A stretch of 64,000 nucleotides of DNA from Centrapalus pauciflorus (GCA_020465985.1 JAANYP010009672.1:61413-125412); one strand, 5' to 3'. Counted from the stretch's first letter, positions 44,396 to 57,115 are shown. A program made the numbers and translations. The notes: generated by a model not told the origin, from the letters alone.

Positions 44396-47300
44396 TCACA
44401 CTGGAGGGGGAACCTGAAACATTTTTTCCAGCTCTTCCCTTGTTTCCTCAAGTTCTTGAACTTCACTTCTTTTTATCATGAACTTGGGATCTTCAAGTTC
44501 ACCTCTCTCAAAGAAGCCTCTGAGCTGATCCCAGACGGCTGCTCTCCACTTACTAGACTGCCTGAATGAAACTGCAAGTCTGAAGGCCACAAGTTGTCTC
44601 AGATCCACTTTGTATAGATCTGAAGCTCTTTGAAAGCATTTCTTCTGAGTTAAGGGATCTACAAAAAATTCCCCCAGCTCAGGCTCTTCAATGATCTTGC
44701 CATCTTCAAACTCTATTCCACTAGGCAGGCTGTGATCAACTCCTTTCATTTCAATGGCATAATCGCCTTGTTCAATCAGTGCAAGGAGTAGTTCCATTTC
44801 AGTATCCTTCCTTGTCCTCCTGGCCTTAATTTTTGGATGTGTCACAAAGACACCTTCACTAACTTCTTTGGAGATCAGGCCAAGGTTCTTTACTCTCTCC
44901 ATCATTTTCTTGACATATGCCCTGATTGTCTTAGCCGTTTCTGACTTTGACTCACTCAGAGCAACTGCCAGCTCAATCCATTCTCTGTACCCCATCTGTG
45001 CTACGTCAGTGTAGTCATATGTTTCTAATTCTGGGCCTGCTGCACCCATCCTTGTTATTTTCAACTTCCACTGACTGCCTTTTCTTGATATAGGGACAAC
45101 TTTGACAATTGCTTCCTTGGCAAGCCTTCTTTCAGCAACATCTTGAAATTTTTTCTTTGCCAGGTTGTCAAAATGGTACCGAGCTCTTGCATGAGGCACT
45201 GTAGGCTTGGTCACTGAGACCAGAGTACCTTTTTCTTAATCTGCTTCCTTCTCCCCTGCTGATCCCTTAGCAGCTTCTAATATTTTCTTTTGCACTTCCA
45301 GAGTAGACATATTAACTTTCTTTGCTTCTTGAAGTGCAAATGATTTGGCAGCTTTGGCAGATTCTTCTTATTTTCTAAGAACTTCCAGGGCTTGAAGCTG
45401 TTCTTCTCTAAACTCAAAATATTTGTGCATAGGAAGACCCATTTCTTTGGCCCTGGCTTTGTGAATTTGATTTCTGCTGCTTTCTGCTGTATGGGATCAA
45501 CTTCTGCTATTTCTTTTCCTTTAGCTGCTGTAGTGGTAGCAGCTTCAGGACTTTCCTCCTCTTCTTCTTCTTCCTCTAAGATCAGATGCCTCCTTCTGCT
45601 GCTTGGCCTGCCCTTAGGAATAGTTTCCTCCCCCTTAGATTGAGCAGGGATTGGAGATTCAACCTGAGTAGGCTGAGCAGCATGGGAGGCACCCTCCAGT
45701 GTACCCGTTGAAGCTCCTGCTTGTTGACCAGTTTGTGCTGTAGGCACTGGTTTCTCCTTAGGAGAAGAAGTTTTCTCCCCCTTAGACTTAGTCTTAGAGG
45801 CAGACGACTTCTCCCCATTTGAAGGAGATGGACCAGCACCTTCAACACCCGGTCTGCCTGAAGACACAAAGTCATCAGGCTTGCCAGCAGTTTTGGTAGC
45901 AGGCCTGGGGCCAACAAGGCTATTCACTAAGAATGCCAAGTTGTCCTTCACCTCTGCAATCTGGGTAAGACAGGACTGAAGAGAAGAGGATTGTGTATCA
46001 GCAAGGGAGGTCAGCTTAACAATAGTTTCCCTATCAGACTCAGTGAACAGCAAACTTTGAAGCTGTGCAAGATGTAATTCGAGAGAATCTTGCACATCAG
46101 CAAGGTTTGATGACACAGAATTTGATAAGGAGCTAATAAGGTTGTTCAAGCTGGCCGGAGTAGTAGGAAGAGTAGTGTTGCAAGAAGTTAGGAGAGATGA
46201 CAGCTGTTGAGAAATGGCTGTAATTGAGGACACAGAGTCCTGTTGTAGTGAAAGAATAGAGGAGAGGGAGGTGGACACATTTTGCAGCTGTGCAGTGAGT
46301 GCTAACAGCTGTTGAGAATTATCTGTTTGTGGAGTGGCAGGGAAGGAGTCTTTGAACGAATCAAAGAACAACTTAAGCTGTTCAGACACAGATTCTGAAA
46401 TAATAGAGGGTAGAGAGGTCATGGCAGCTTCTAAAGAACCAACTTTGTTGGTCAGCAGAGAAAGCTGATCCTTCAAAGGCAGGTCTTTAGGAGATGGAGG
46501 TGTATGGGTGGACTGTTTAGATTGGGTAGATGGAGAAGATGATGAGGAGGCTGGTGTATGTGGATGTGTTGGAGAGGGAAGAGGAACATTTGAAAGAAGC
46601 TCCATAGCCTGGGCAAAAGTAATGTGGCCCAGCTTTGAGGGGTCAAAGGGTCCCTCAGCAGCGGCTGTAGCTGCTTCATCAGGAAAAGGGGTTGATGTTG
46701 GGGGCCTTTCAGATGCTGCTTGTGTTGCAACATCCTCATGAAGGCCAGTGGGTGTTCCCTCTGCAGTGCATTGGTGGAAAAGCACCTCATCATTGGGAGA
46801 TGGGATATGCATTTCAACATCAGCAGTGGTGAAACCTGCTGATGGAGTTTGCATGGAGGGAGCAGCCTCACCAGAGGGATGGTATGATCCCTGAGGTTCA
46901 TCAGCTTGGGTTGTTGGTCCCTCAGCAGCTGTTTGGTGTAGAACAGCTGTATCATGGGGAGCAGAAGTTAAAGGCTGATCTGCTGGTTGGTCTAGACCAG
47001 CAGGTTTGACACCTTGTACAGACTCAGGGTGTAAAGAAGTTTGAGTGGGGGACAGTGTGGAGGCATTGTGGAGTGGAGAGGACTCCTGTCTTTCAATATC
47101 CTCAGCCTGTTGGGAGGCTGGGATAGTTGATGTGGCTATCTCCGTTTGTACAACTGGTTCCTGTTGGGAGGAACCAGAGGGTCTAGGCTGACTCTGGGTT
47201 GACTCAGGTTGGAGTGAAGCATGCTCCAATTGGGCTGAACCTTCTCCCAATATAGGAGAGGCAGCATGGGTTGCTTCTCTTACAACTGAACCCTGTTGGG

Positions 47301-48569
47301 AGGGAACAGAGGAGGTGGTTGTTTTGGCTGGTTTCTTTTTGGAGATGGATTTTTGTTGGTAGTGAATGGATGAAGTGGGTGATTGTGGAGAGGTGATGAG
47401 GGGTTCAGACTGGACAGGTTTTGAGACAGGGTGAGAAACAGGTGGGTTGGCCTGTCCATAGTCTCAGGTGCCACAAAGGCACCAGCCACAGAGGCTTCAG
47501 GGTGAGGAGCCTGCTCCCCCTCAACCACAGAGGCTAAGAGAGCAGACTCAGACTGAGCTGTTTTGGCCTTCTTTTTCACAGGCCCAGCTTCAGCAGTTGC
47601 CAGGGTCCTCTTAACAAGTTTGGACCTGGCTTTGGACTTTCTTGTGGGAGCAGCAACTTCTGGATCCACCCTCACATCAGAGGGTTCTTCCACCAATCCC
47701 AGTAACCTCCTCATTGGAGTAGATAGAGGAGGCTCATTGGGTAGCAGAGGTGTATAAAATACTCTATTCCCTATAACAGGAAATACAACAGTTTTAAGTA
47801 AAGGTTGAGAATTGTACAGGTGCTCACCACAATGATGCTTGAATATGAGGCTCAGAAATCTGGGGTATCGAACAGCAGCTGGATGAGTTTCCTGCTGCAC
47901 CAGATTCCTCAGATTCAGGAAAATCCATTTTGCCATGTCGATTGTAGTCCCATCCACTAGCTGCAGAACAATGGGGACTTCATCACGGCTGAGTTGGTCA
48001 AAAGAACCAACTTTGCTACTGAAGCTCATCATTGCTGAAGCAAATAAGAAGCTGTAAGTGGGGGACAACTCCTTCCTGAATAAAGTAGCTCCAATTTTGG
48101 GTTCTGCTACACCACAGAAGCGTAGCAGATTGCCCATTTGTTCATCCTCAGCTTGAGGCATGTCATATGTTTCAGCATTTGGTAGACGAAGCACCTCCCT
48201 GAGAAGATCAGTACTAATCTCAATGGTCTGAGTCCCATTGAGAATAGTACCCTTGATGACTTTGGTGTTGGGGTTGTAGGCACAGGTGTACCAGAACTCG
48301 TACACCATCTCCTGGTACAGGACACCAGGAGTTGCAGTCATTGCATAGTTCAACGGATGAACTCTTAAGAACTCCACCATTTCTTCATACCCTTTTCCCA
48401 CATAGTTCTTGGTTATGGTCAGATTTGCAATGTAGTTGGTGGGTTTGATGGTCAGCATTGTGGTGACTGATGAGTGTTTGACAACATCATCACCAACGAA
48501 CACTGGAAGAAGGGGATTAGATCTGTGAGCCATTTGGGAAGTTTTGAGGTTTGGAGAAGCAGAAGACAC
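44396..48569 (-). pseudogene. SIRE ORF3, copy C (full length, frameshifted)
   Basis: The most complete ORF3, about 1,390 codons in three frame blocks: 48569-47280, 47250-45277 and 45214-44396. The first break is a missing base at about 47457 relative to copy A; others fall at about 45370-45450 and a stop at about 45240. Order: the N-terminal MAHRSNPLLPVFVGDDV domain, a basic patch (TRKSKARSKLVKRTLA, VKKKAK), a Ser/Pro/Gln/Thr-rich region, and coiled-coil-like helices (SQQLLALTAQLQNVSTSLSS, ITAISQQLSSLLTS). An acidic run of glutamates (EEEEEEEES) follows. The C-terminal domain includes ARARYHFDNLAKKKFQDVAE, WKLKITRMGA, GYREWIELAVALSESKSE, KWRAAVWDQLRGFFERGE and VQELEETREELEKMFQ. No transmembrane helix is evident. 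Function unknown. Confidence 0.78.
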
Positions 48570-49238
48570 TTAGTCGATATTTAGGGTTCTTGAGGATTTC
48601 TGGAAATGATGAGGAAGACGAAGATGAAACAGTAGTTGGGTATTAATAGGATTTGAATGTGAGTGTGTATGAGAGAGAAGGTTTGGGCAGTTTGATTTGA
48701 AATGTTAGTTAACGGAAAACTGAACGGTTGTCCATGTCAGAAACCTTTGTCAGACCACTTGACCTTTTTAATCACTAACACACGTAACCCACATTATCCG
48801 CAGTAATTAAGTTAAATAAAAACATAAATTAAGTAACTTAATTGTGAAGAAAGGTAATTAAAAACTGTTAGTCTAAGCTGTTGGTCAAACCTGTGATGAG
48901 CAGGGTCATCACAAGCTGTTCAATCTTCAAGCTGTTCATTCTTCAAACTGTGCCTTCAGCCTGCTCTCTTTTGTAAGAACAGGTTGTGTTCAATAGTTGA
49001 ACAGGTTACAAGACAATGGCTTGTAAGACAGTGTGAAGGAGTGAACAGGGTGAAGATTTGACCATCAGAGCAGGCTGGACGAGTAAACTGTTTTTGTTCA
49101 GCCTGTTGTATGCTCAAGCTGTTCAAGTTTTTTAGACAAATGACTAAGTACAGAACATGTATAACCTGTTCTGTCTAATATGTTATGAGAAACTTGAGCA
49201 GTGTGAAACACACAAATTCTTAGACCTTTGAGAAACAC
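48570..49238 (-). other. Spacer between SIRE C RNase H and ORF3 copy C
   Basis: Almost identical to 36333-37001; same AAGCTGTTC-rich words. Non-coding. Confidence 0.65.
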
Positions 49239-50615
49239 TTAGTCACTCTTGTTTAACATGCCCAGCTTGCTGACAAGGTAATTAAACCTGTTTTCATCAA
49301 GAGGTTTGGTGAAAATGTCTGCAAGCTGTTCATTAGTGGAAATAAAACTTACCTCCACATTACCTTTCTAAATGTGATCCCTGATGAAGTGATGTCTGAC
49401 TTCAATATGCTTTGTTCTAGAATGAAATACTGGATTGTTGGAAATGGCTATGGCACTTGTGTTATCACACAGAATAGGAATTTTCCTATACACAAGCCCA
49501 TAATCTTCAAGCTGATGCTGCATCCACAGAATCTGCCCACAGCAGCTTCCAGCAGCAATGTACTCAGCTTCAACAGTAGAAGTAGACACTGAGTTCTGCT
49601 TCTTGCTGCACCAACTTATCAACTTACCACCAAGGAGTTGACATCCACCTGTTGTGCTTTTCCTATCTAGCCTGCAGCCTGCAAAATCAGAATCTGAATA
49701 GCCTGTTAGTTCAAGGCTTGAATCTTTGGGATACCAAAGACCCAAACCTGGTGTACCCTTAACAGGAAATAGAGGAGGCTCATTGGGTAGCACAGGTGTA
49801 TAAAATACTCTATTCCCTATAACAGGAAATACAACAGTTTTAAGTAAATGTTGAGAATTGTACAGGTGCTCACCACAATGATGCTTGAATATGAGGCTCA
49901 GAAATCTGGGGTATCGAACTGCAGCTGGACTTGGCTCTTGTTGCACCAGGTTCCTCATGTTCAGAAATATCCACTTAGCCATATCAATGGTAGTCCCATC
50001 CACCAGCTGTAGGACTATGGGGACTTCATCACGGCTCAGTTGGTCAAATGAACCAACTTTGCTGCTGAAGCTCATCATCACTGAGGCAAACAGAAAGCTA
50101 TAGGTAGGAGACAAATCCTTCCTATACAGTGTTGCTCCAATTTTGGGTTCTGCTACACCACAGAAGCGTAGCAAATTTCCCATTTGCTCATTTTCAGGCT
50201 GGGGCATGTCATATGATTCAGCAATGGGCAGATGAAGAACCTCCCTGAGAAGATCAGCAGTAATCTCAATGGTCTGAGTCCCATTGAGAATAGTCCCCTT
50301 GATGACTTTGGTGTTGGGGTTGTAGGCACAAGTGTACCAGAACTCGTACACCATCTCCTGGTACAGGACACCAGGAGTTGCAGTCATAGCATAGTTCAAC
50401 GGATGAACTTGCAGAAACTCCACCATTTGATCGTAACCTTTCCCCACATAGTTTTTGGGGATTGTAAGGTTGTCAATGTAGTTTGTGGGTTTAAGGGTTA
50501 GCATTGTGGTGACTGATGGATGCTTCTGCACATCATCACCAACAAACACTGGTAGGAAGGGGTTATTTCTGTGAGCCATTTTAGGAGTAAAGAAAGTAGC
50601 AGAAGCACAAGACAC
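49239..50615 (-). pseudogene. In-frame fusion of ORF3 copy B to RNase H of copy C
   Basis: A 415-codon open frame (50615-49368). It starts as ORF3 (MAHRNNPFLPVFVGDDVQKH ... VLPNEPPLFP) and switches at about 49760-49771 to RNase H (KGTPGLGLWYPKDSS, STVEAEYIAAGSCCGQILWM). It ends at a TAG where copy A has CAG (Gln), at 49368. The remaining RNase H codons run on to the normal stop at 49239. The join has 9-12 bases of filler. It most likely arose by deletion across two tandem SIRE copies. The open frame may be chance; expression is unknown. Confidence 0.85.
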
Positions 50616-51265
50616 TTAGTCGAATATTTAGGGTTCTTACAGGGCAAATGATAGTAGTGAGGAAGACGAAGATGAAACAGTATGGGGTATTTATAGGATT
50701 TGAATGTGAGTGTGTATGAGAGAGAAAGTTTTGGGCAGTTGATTTGAAAAAGTCGTTAACGGAAAACGGAACGGTTGTCCATGTCAGACCGTTTGTCAGA
50801 CCACTTGAGCCCTTTTTAATCACTAACACACGTAACCCACATTATCCGCAGTAATTAAGTTAAATAAAAACATTAATTAAGTAACTTAAGTTTGAAGAAA
50901 GGTAATTAAAACTGTTGGTCTAAGCTGTTGGTCAAATCTGTGATGAGCAGAGTTATCACAAGCTGTTCATTCTTCAAGCTGTTCCCTCAGCCTGTCCAAC
51001 TATGTAGGAACAGGTTGTGTCCAATAGTTGAGCAGGTTACAAGATAATATCTTGTAAGTCAGTGTGAGGGAATGAGAGTGAAGAATGGACCAGCAGATCA
51101 GGCTGGACGAGTGAACTGTGTGTGTTCAGCCTGTTGTATGTTCAAGCTGATCAAGGATATCAGAAAAATGGCTAAGTACATAACACGCAGAGCCTGTTCT
51201 GTCTAAGCTGTTCTGAGAAACTTGATCAGTGTGAGACATACACAGTTTTAGACCTTTGAGGACAC
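50616..51265 (-). other. Spacer between SIRE B RNase H and ORF3 copy B
   Basis: The third, more diverged copy of the AAGCTGTTC-rich spacer. Non-coding. Confidence 0.6.
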
Positions 51266-53476
51266 TTAGTCACTTTTGTTTAACATGCCTAGCTTGCTGA
51301 CAAGGTAATTAAACCTTGTTTCATCCAGAGGTTTGGTGAAAATGTCTGCAAGCTGTTCATTTGTGGAAATAAAACTTACCTCCACATTACCTTTTTGGAT
51401 GTGATCCCTGATGAAATGATGTCTGACTTCAATATGCTTTGTTCTTGAATGAAAAACTGGATTGTTGGAAATGGCTATGGCACTTGTGTTATCACACAGA
51501 ATAGGAATTTTCCTATACACAAGCCCATAATCTTCAAGCTGATGCTGCATCCACTTATCAACTTACCACCAAGGAGTTGACATCCACCTGTTGTGCTTTT
51601 CCTATCTAGCCTGCAGCCTGCAAAATCAGAATCTGAATAGCCTGTTAGTTCAAGGCTGGAGTCTTTGGGATACCAAAGACCCAAACCTGGTGTACCCTTC
51701 AGGTATCTGAAGATTCTTTTAACAACAGCTAGATGAGATTCCTTTGGATCAGCTTGGAACCTAGCACACAGACAGGTGGCAAACATAATATCAGGTCTAC
51801 TAGCAGTTAGATATAGCAAGCTCCCAATCATACCTCTGTAAGCTATTACTGAAACAGCTTTGCCACTGGTATCAGCATCCAATTTTACATTGGTTGCCAC
51901 TGGGGTTTTAATAGGAGAACTTTGATCAAATTTAAACTTTTTCAAAAGATCTATGGTATACTTTCTTTGATTTATGAAAATTCCAGTTGAGGTTTGTTTA
52001 ACCTGTAATCCTAAAAAGAAAGTAAGTTCTCCCATCATACTCATTTCATATTTAGATTTCATGAGTAATGAAAAATTCTTGCATAATTGCTCATTTGTAG
52101 ATTCAAATATTATATCATCCACATAAATTTGAACAAGCATAATATCAGATTTCACCTTCTTTATGAACAATGTAGTATCCACTTTACCTTTGGAATACCC
52201 ATTGCTCATAAGGAACTCAGTAAGAGTGTCATACCAGGCTCTAGGGGCTTGTTTGAGACCATAGAGAGCTTTGTCGAACTTATAGACAAAACCTGGATGA
52301 TGTTCATTTTCAAAACCTGGAGGCTGCTTGACATAAACTTCTTCTTGCAGCTTTCCATTTAAGAATGCACTCTTCACATCCATTTGAAATACCTTAATGC
52401 TCTTATGAGCAGCGTAGGCTAGATACAAACGAGTTGCTTCTAGCCTGGCCACAGGAGCAAATGTCTCATCATAGTCAATACCTTCCTCCTGTCTATAACC
52501 TTGAGCAACCAGTCTTGCCTTATTTCTTATGACATGACCTTGCTCATCCATCTTATTTCTGAAAACCCATTTAGTGCCAATTATAGTTTTGCATTTAGGT
52601 GCAGGGACCAGCTTCCATACCTTGTTTCTCTCAAACTGATTGAGTTCTTCTTGCATGGCAGTGATCCAATTGGCATCTTTTAGTGCTTCATCCACTTTCT
52701 TTGGCTCCATTAGTGAAACAAAACTAGAGAACATACAGAAGTTCCCTAAGCTGTGCCACCTTGTTTGTACCCCTTTGTTGATGTCACTAATTATTTGATC
52801 ATTGGGGTGACATCTGATCCACTTAGGATCATTCTTCAATGATGATTCTCCTGAGTTATCAGCAGTTTCAGCAGGTCCTGTTGAACAGCACTCAAGATTT
52901 TCAGACACACTGTTGTCTTGAGCCTGCTCACTTGTTGAACATGACTGACCACTGTTGAACATATCAGCAGAGGAACCAGGAAAATCAGCATTGATGGGTT
53001 CAGGACATGCAGTTGTAATTAGGTCAGTACACTTATTCACACAGGTTGTGTTGACATAATCACCATCATGTCCATCATGATTAACAGGTTCCACACTGGG
53101 TGTTGTGGAAGCTTTAGAGTCCTCTTCATTGTTTGAATGCATCAGATCATCAAAGTTTAATTCTCCTGAAACTGATTCAGGAACAGCTTTGGTGGTAGCA
53201 TTCTTGGACTCTTCAAAGGTGACATTGATAGATTCATCTATCACCTTTCTTTTGTTGTTGTACACTCTGTAGGCTTTAGTGATAGCAGAGTAGCCAACAA
53301 ACACACCTTCATCAGCTTTTGGTTCAAACTTTGCCAGTTGATCCCTTTGATTCAAAATGAAGCAGGGACAACCAAATACATGGAAGTAACTGACATTTGG
53401 TTTCCTCCCTTTGAGCAGCTCATAAGGAGTCTTGTTGAACCTTTTCACCACTAAGAATCTGTTTTGGGTGAAGCAG
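51266..53476 (-). pseudogene. SIRE B pol, 3' part (integrase end, RT, RNase H)
   Basis: Continues the integrase interrupted at 53477: RFLVVKRFNKTPYELLKGRK, then VFQMDVKSAFLNGKLQEEVY, YGLKQAPRAWYDTL, catalytic IYVDDIIFES and GIFINQRKYTIDLLKKF. About 88 bp present in copy A (37291-37378, covering the TAEAEY region) are missing at about 51555, which shifts the frame. RNase H ends in another frame (51550-51266, QLADIFTKPLDETRFNYLV). The 5' part lies at 61667-62648, beyond the inserted gypsy. Confidence 0.9.
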
Positions 53477-55717
53477 TGTAACATCCTCGAATTTATTTTA
53501 CTGTATTTTGGTTAATTAAGTGGAAAATATATGTTTAAGTTAAAATTAAGCAATTATTATGTATTTAGGTTATTTAGAAGTTTGTTGCTATTTTTTTAGA
53601 AAATTGAACTCAGAATCATTGTTATGGAATATTAAGGAATTAAAAAGTTATTTATGATAATTCTAAGATTAAATCAGTATTTTATGGAACCGGTTAGTTC
53701 GAGTGGTGAAATGTGCAAAAATGACGAAAGTTGTATATAAAGGGCAATAGGCTTCATTTTTCTATTTTACACTATCTCACTACTTTATCTCTCTAGAAGT
53801 TCTCTCTACATCTCTCTAAGTTATCTCGCAAACCGACCGTCAGATTATCGAGAATTATACGTCAACGGAAAGGTATCGAGGAATACAACAACAATCTACA
53901 AACAGATTTCTGATTTCATACGAATTGAGGTAAGAATCGAATCTTTTAAGTTTATAGTTTCAGTTTTGAAGTTAACTAGAATTCGAATCTGTTGTTTTGT
54001 GCGAATTTGAGCTTGTTTTGCTTGAAATGTTGCTGGAATATGATAATATATGCATAGTAGAATCGAAACTAGGTATTATACATGATATATTAGTCATTTT
54101 AGCCTTAGAAATGAAGGATTTAAGTTGAAATGATGAACAGACTCGAATATGTCAAGAACAGAGTCGAAATACAAGAACAAACTCGAGTTTGGTACTAGAT
54201 TCGAATGTGTACCATCAGATTCTAAGGGATGGTTCGAATCTATGCCTAGATTCGAACGTGTACCTTCAGATTCTAAGGGGGGGGTTCGAATGTGTGCCTA
54301 GATTCGAATGTGTACCATCAGATTCTAAGGGGTGGTTCGAATCTATGCCTAGATTCGAATGTGTACCTTCAGATTCTAAGGGGGGGTTCGAATCTGTGCC
54401 TAGATTCGAATGTGTACCATCAGATTCTAAGGGGTGGTTCGAATCTATGCCTAGATTCGAATGTGTACCATCAGATTCTAAGGGGGGGTTCGAATCTATG
54501 CCTAGATTCGAATGTGTACCATCAGATTCTAAGAGGGAATTCGAATCTGATGCATGGTTTCGAATCTAACCCATTAAATTCGAGTTTAATGCCTAAAATT
54601 GAGAAATATACTCTCTAAACTTATATATTTTGAATGAAACTTATAAACAACACATAGAAAGGCAAGAGTTATTCAAAGGACAATGTATGAACATGAAATG
54701 GGTTCAAACTTTAGTTATAGTTCGAATTTAGATATGTACCCAAAATGGGGGAAAATATCGCCAAACTTACGAAACTTGATTTTATGGATTTAAACGGTTA
54801 ATGATATGAGGAATTGTTGTAATTGATATAACAGGTCCCTTGTGGTGTTGTTTGACCCACAGTGGGGTACTTGGTGGGTCCGGTTGAAAGCCTGAAGAGA
54901 AATAATATCGGTTAAAAAATAAATTACGCACCCACTGTGAGTACAGTAGATTTCGCATGTTTATATTTGTTTTATGTAAACTTTGCCTGCTGAGACCTGT
55001 TGTTTCATTGATTGTTTGGAATTCTACTAACTTCTGTAGATTTAGATGCACATTCCTACTTGTTGCATGTCCTTTCGGTTGTTGTGCATCTAGTGATGGA
55101 CCGGTGGGTCGCATCGATTACTCTGATGTTACTGTGCTATATGACCTGGAGCTGATCCCTCCTAGGCCCGGTAGGCAGTATGTCATCCCCGATCGTACGT
55201 TTGTCTCAGATGGTATGTTTAAATGCCGAGCTTTGAGCTCGAAGGGGCTGCGGCTCTGGTCCGTACTTTGTGTACGAAGAGGATATCCGATGTTGGTCAT
55301 CTGTGTTATCCTTGGGCTTCATAAAAATTTATAAAATGCATAATCTCTGTATTCACTAAGCATCCGCTTATTTCCCCAGTTGTTGATTTTTATTTTACAG
55401 GAAAAGGGAAGTCTACTGCTGGACCTTCTAGTTAGGTCGTTTGGAAGATTTGGGAGACTCGGCACTATTTGATCAGAAATTGTGATTTTGAACAATGTTG
55501 TTATATATTCTGGATGATTGTAATGAATGTATGGGTGTGTAGACTTTGACTTGGTACCTTATAGCACCGTAGGGTGTTTAACACTTTTTGCACTACTTTA
55601 TTTATGTTTTTAATGCTTCCGCACTTAACTTAGGTTATCAGATCATTATGTTATTGTATGTTGGTGATTAATCCTGGGTGTATTGTAATTGGTGGTTGTT
55701 GTGGCAAGGGTGTCACA
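53477..55717 (+). repeat. 5' LTR (2,241 bp)
   Basis: TATA box TATATAA at 53734-53740 before a CT-rich start region. Contains the 51-bp tandem repeat (54200-54545). Splice-like signals GAG|GTAAGA (about 53930) and TTTTACAG|GA (about 55400) occur in the transcribed part; whether they are used is unknown. Confidence 0.93.
54200..54545 (+). repeat. 51-bp tandem repeat in the 5' LTR, about 7 units
   Basis: The unit holds TTCGAATCTATGCCTAGATT, then CGAATGTGTACCATCAGATT and CTAAGGGGTGG. Units differ by single bases and in the length of the G run. Because 51 is a multiple of 3, two frames stay open across it, but this is not taken as coding. Confidence 0.93.
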
Positions 55718-55935
55718 CGAGATGGTATCAGAGCAGTTGTTTGAGATTCAAGAGTCCGTGAGGTCTTGATCTCAAACATTAGGTAATGATATGTAGTGGT
55801 TTAAGTAAATGATCTGAACTAAGATAGGTTACGATCTAGTAATTATAAGAGATTGACTATCATACGGGACAAATGAATGGTGTCTTTAAGTTTATGACAT
55901 GTTGCTAAACAAATTATATGTTTATATTACAGAAC

Positions 55936-57115
55936 ATGTCTGGAGGAGGAATGACACCTGAAGAAGCCAGAGAGATGATGCTAGCTATGATGGCTGAGCA
56001 GAATCGAATGATTCAAGATCAGTTTCGGGCTCGAGATGAGGCCGAAGCTAAACGAAGAGAAGATAAGAGGAAGAATAAGGAAAGAGAGAAAAGCAATGAC
56101 GAACAAGATGACAATACTGGGTCATCTAATAAGCCCAGGGGCTGTCGGTTTAAGGATTTTAAGGGAAATGGAGCAGTCGAGTTTAATGGACTCGGTGATG
56201 CTGTTGCTGCTCTGGAATGGATAACAACCACAGAACGGACATTCCGAATCAGTGATTGTGCTGAGAAGGACATGGTTCCGGTTCGCTACTGCTATGTTCA
56301 CCAAAGACGCAGTAATGTGGTGGAATTCAATGGTGAATGCCTTAACAATGGAGAAGGTTTTTAGAATGACATGGGCTGAGTTTACTGAAATTTTCACTCA
56401 GCAATACTGCCCGGCCGATGAACGCCGAAGACTAGAAGCTAAGTTCATGACACTAATTCAGGGGACTAAGTCTGTGTCCCAATATGCGGTAGAGTTCACA
56501 AGGCTAAGTTTATTTGCGCCTCATCAGGTTGATACAGAAGAAAGAAAAGTTACTCGATTTGAGGTTGGTCTTGATTTGGAAATCCGAAGGGTGATGAGCA
56601 ACGTACGTTACCCCACGTTTGCTAGTCTGCTGGAAGCTGCCAGAAATGTAGAACAGATCCTGATTATGTCAGGATATGTGATGGGGTCTGCTGATGCTGC
56701 TTCAACTAACCCAACTCAACCTTCACCGCCGAAACGTCAACGTGAAGGAGGCTACTCTGGTTCTGCACGATCATCACAGTACTCGCCACCACAGTCTTAT
56801 CGTCGGCAGTCTAGTTCTCCTGGTCATGCTCGTGCATGTTTCTGCTGTGGAGAATTGGGCCACTACCAAAGTGAATGCCCACGAAGATCGGATGCCTGCC
56901 ATAAGTGTGGTGTATGGGGACACTACAGTAGGAATTGCAGAAGGAACGATCCAGCTGCTGCTGCACCATCGTCGACTCGATCATTTGGAGGATCAAGTGG
57001 TGGTTCAGTCAACCGCCGGAACCAGCCAAAAAGGGGACAGACTAGTGCATTTCAGATTACCGTGGAGGAAGCTAGGGAAAACCCGGAGGTGGATGCGGGT
57101 ACGTTTATAAGTTAA
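55936..57115 (+). pseudogene. Gypsy gag with two zinc knuckles (one frameshift)
   Basis: Starts MSGGGMTPEEAREMMLAMMA (55936), with a charged coiled-coil stretch (AKRREDKRKNKEREK). The capsid-type gag domain follows (FNGLGDAVAALEWITTTERT ... RFATAMFTKDAVMWWNSM, FTQQYCPADERRRLEAKFMT). Two CCHC knuckles, CFCCGELGHYQSEC and CHKCGVWGHYSRNC, lie at about 56836-56940. The frame changes at about 56276-56290. After TFIS (57115) the next frames are broken, so gag is the only part near-intact. Confidence 0.9.

Noticed and set aside
54200..54545. CRISPR array
   Set aside because: Repeats are directly adjacent with no unique spacers, no cas genes, and the setting is a plant retrotransposon LTR.
54189..54618. 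Repeat-protein ORFs of 17-residue units (also 60135-60454)
   Set aside because: The unit is 51 bp, so any frame without a stop stays open. The frames sit in LTRs, differ in phase between copies because of G-run length changes, and are better explained as tandem repeat DNA.
54957..55334. 125-codon ORF conserved with 60957-61283
   Set aside because: Conservation follows from its lying in the two LTRs of one element. No domain recognised.
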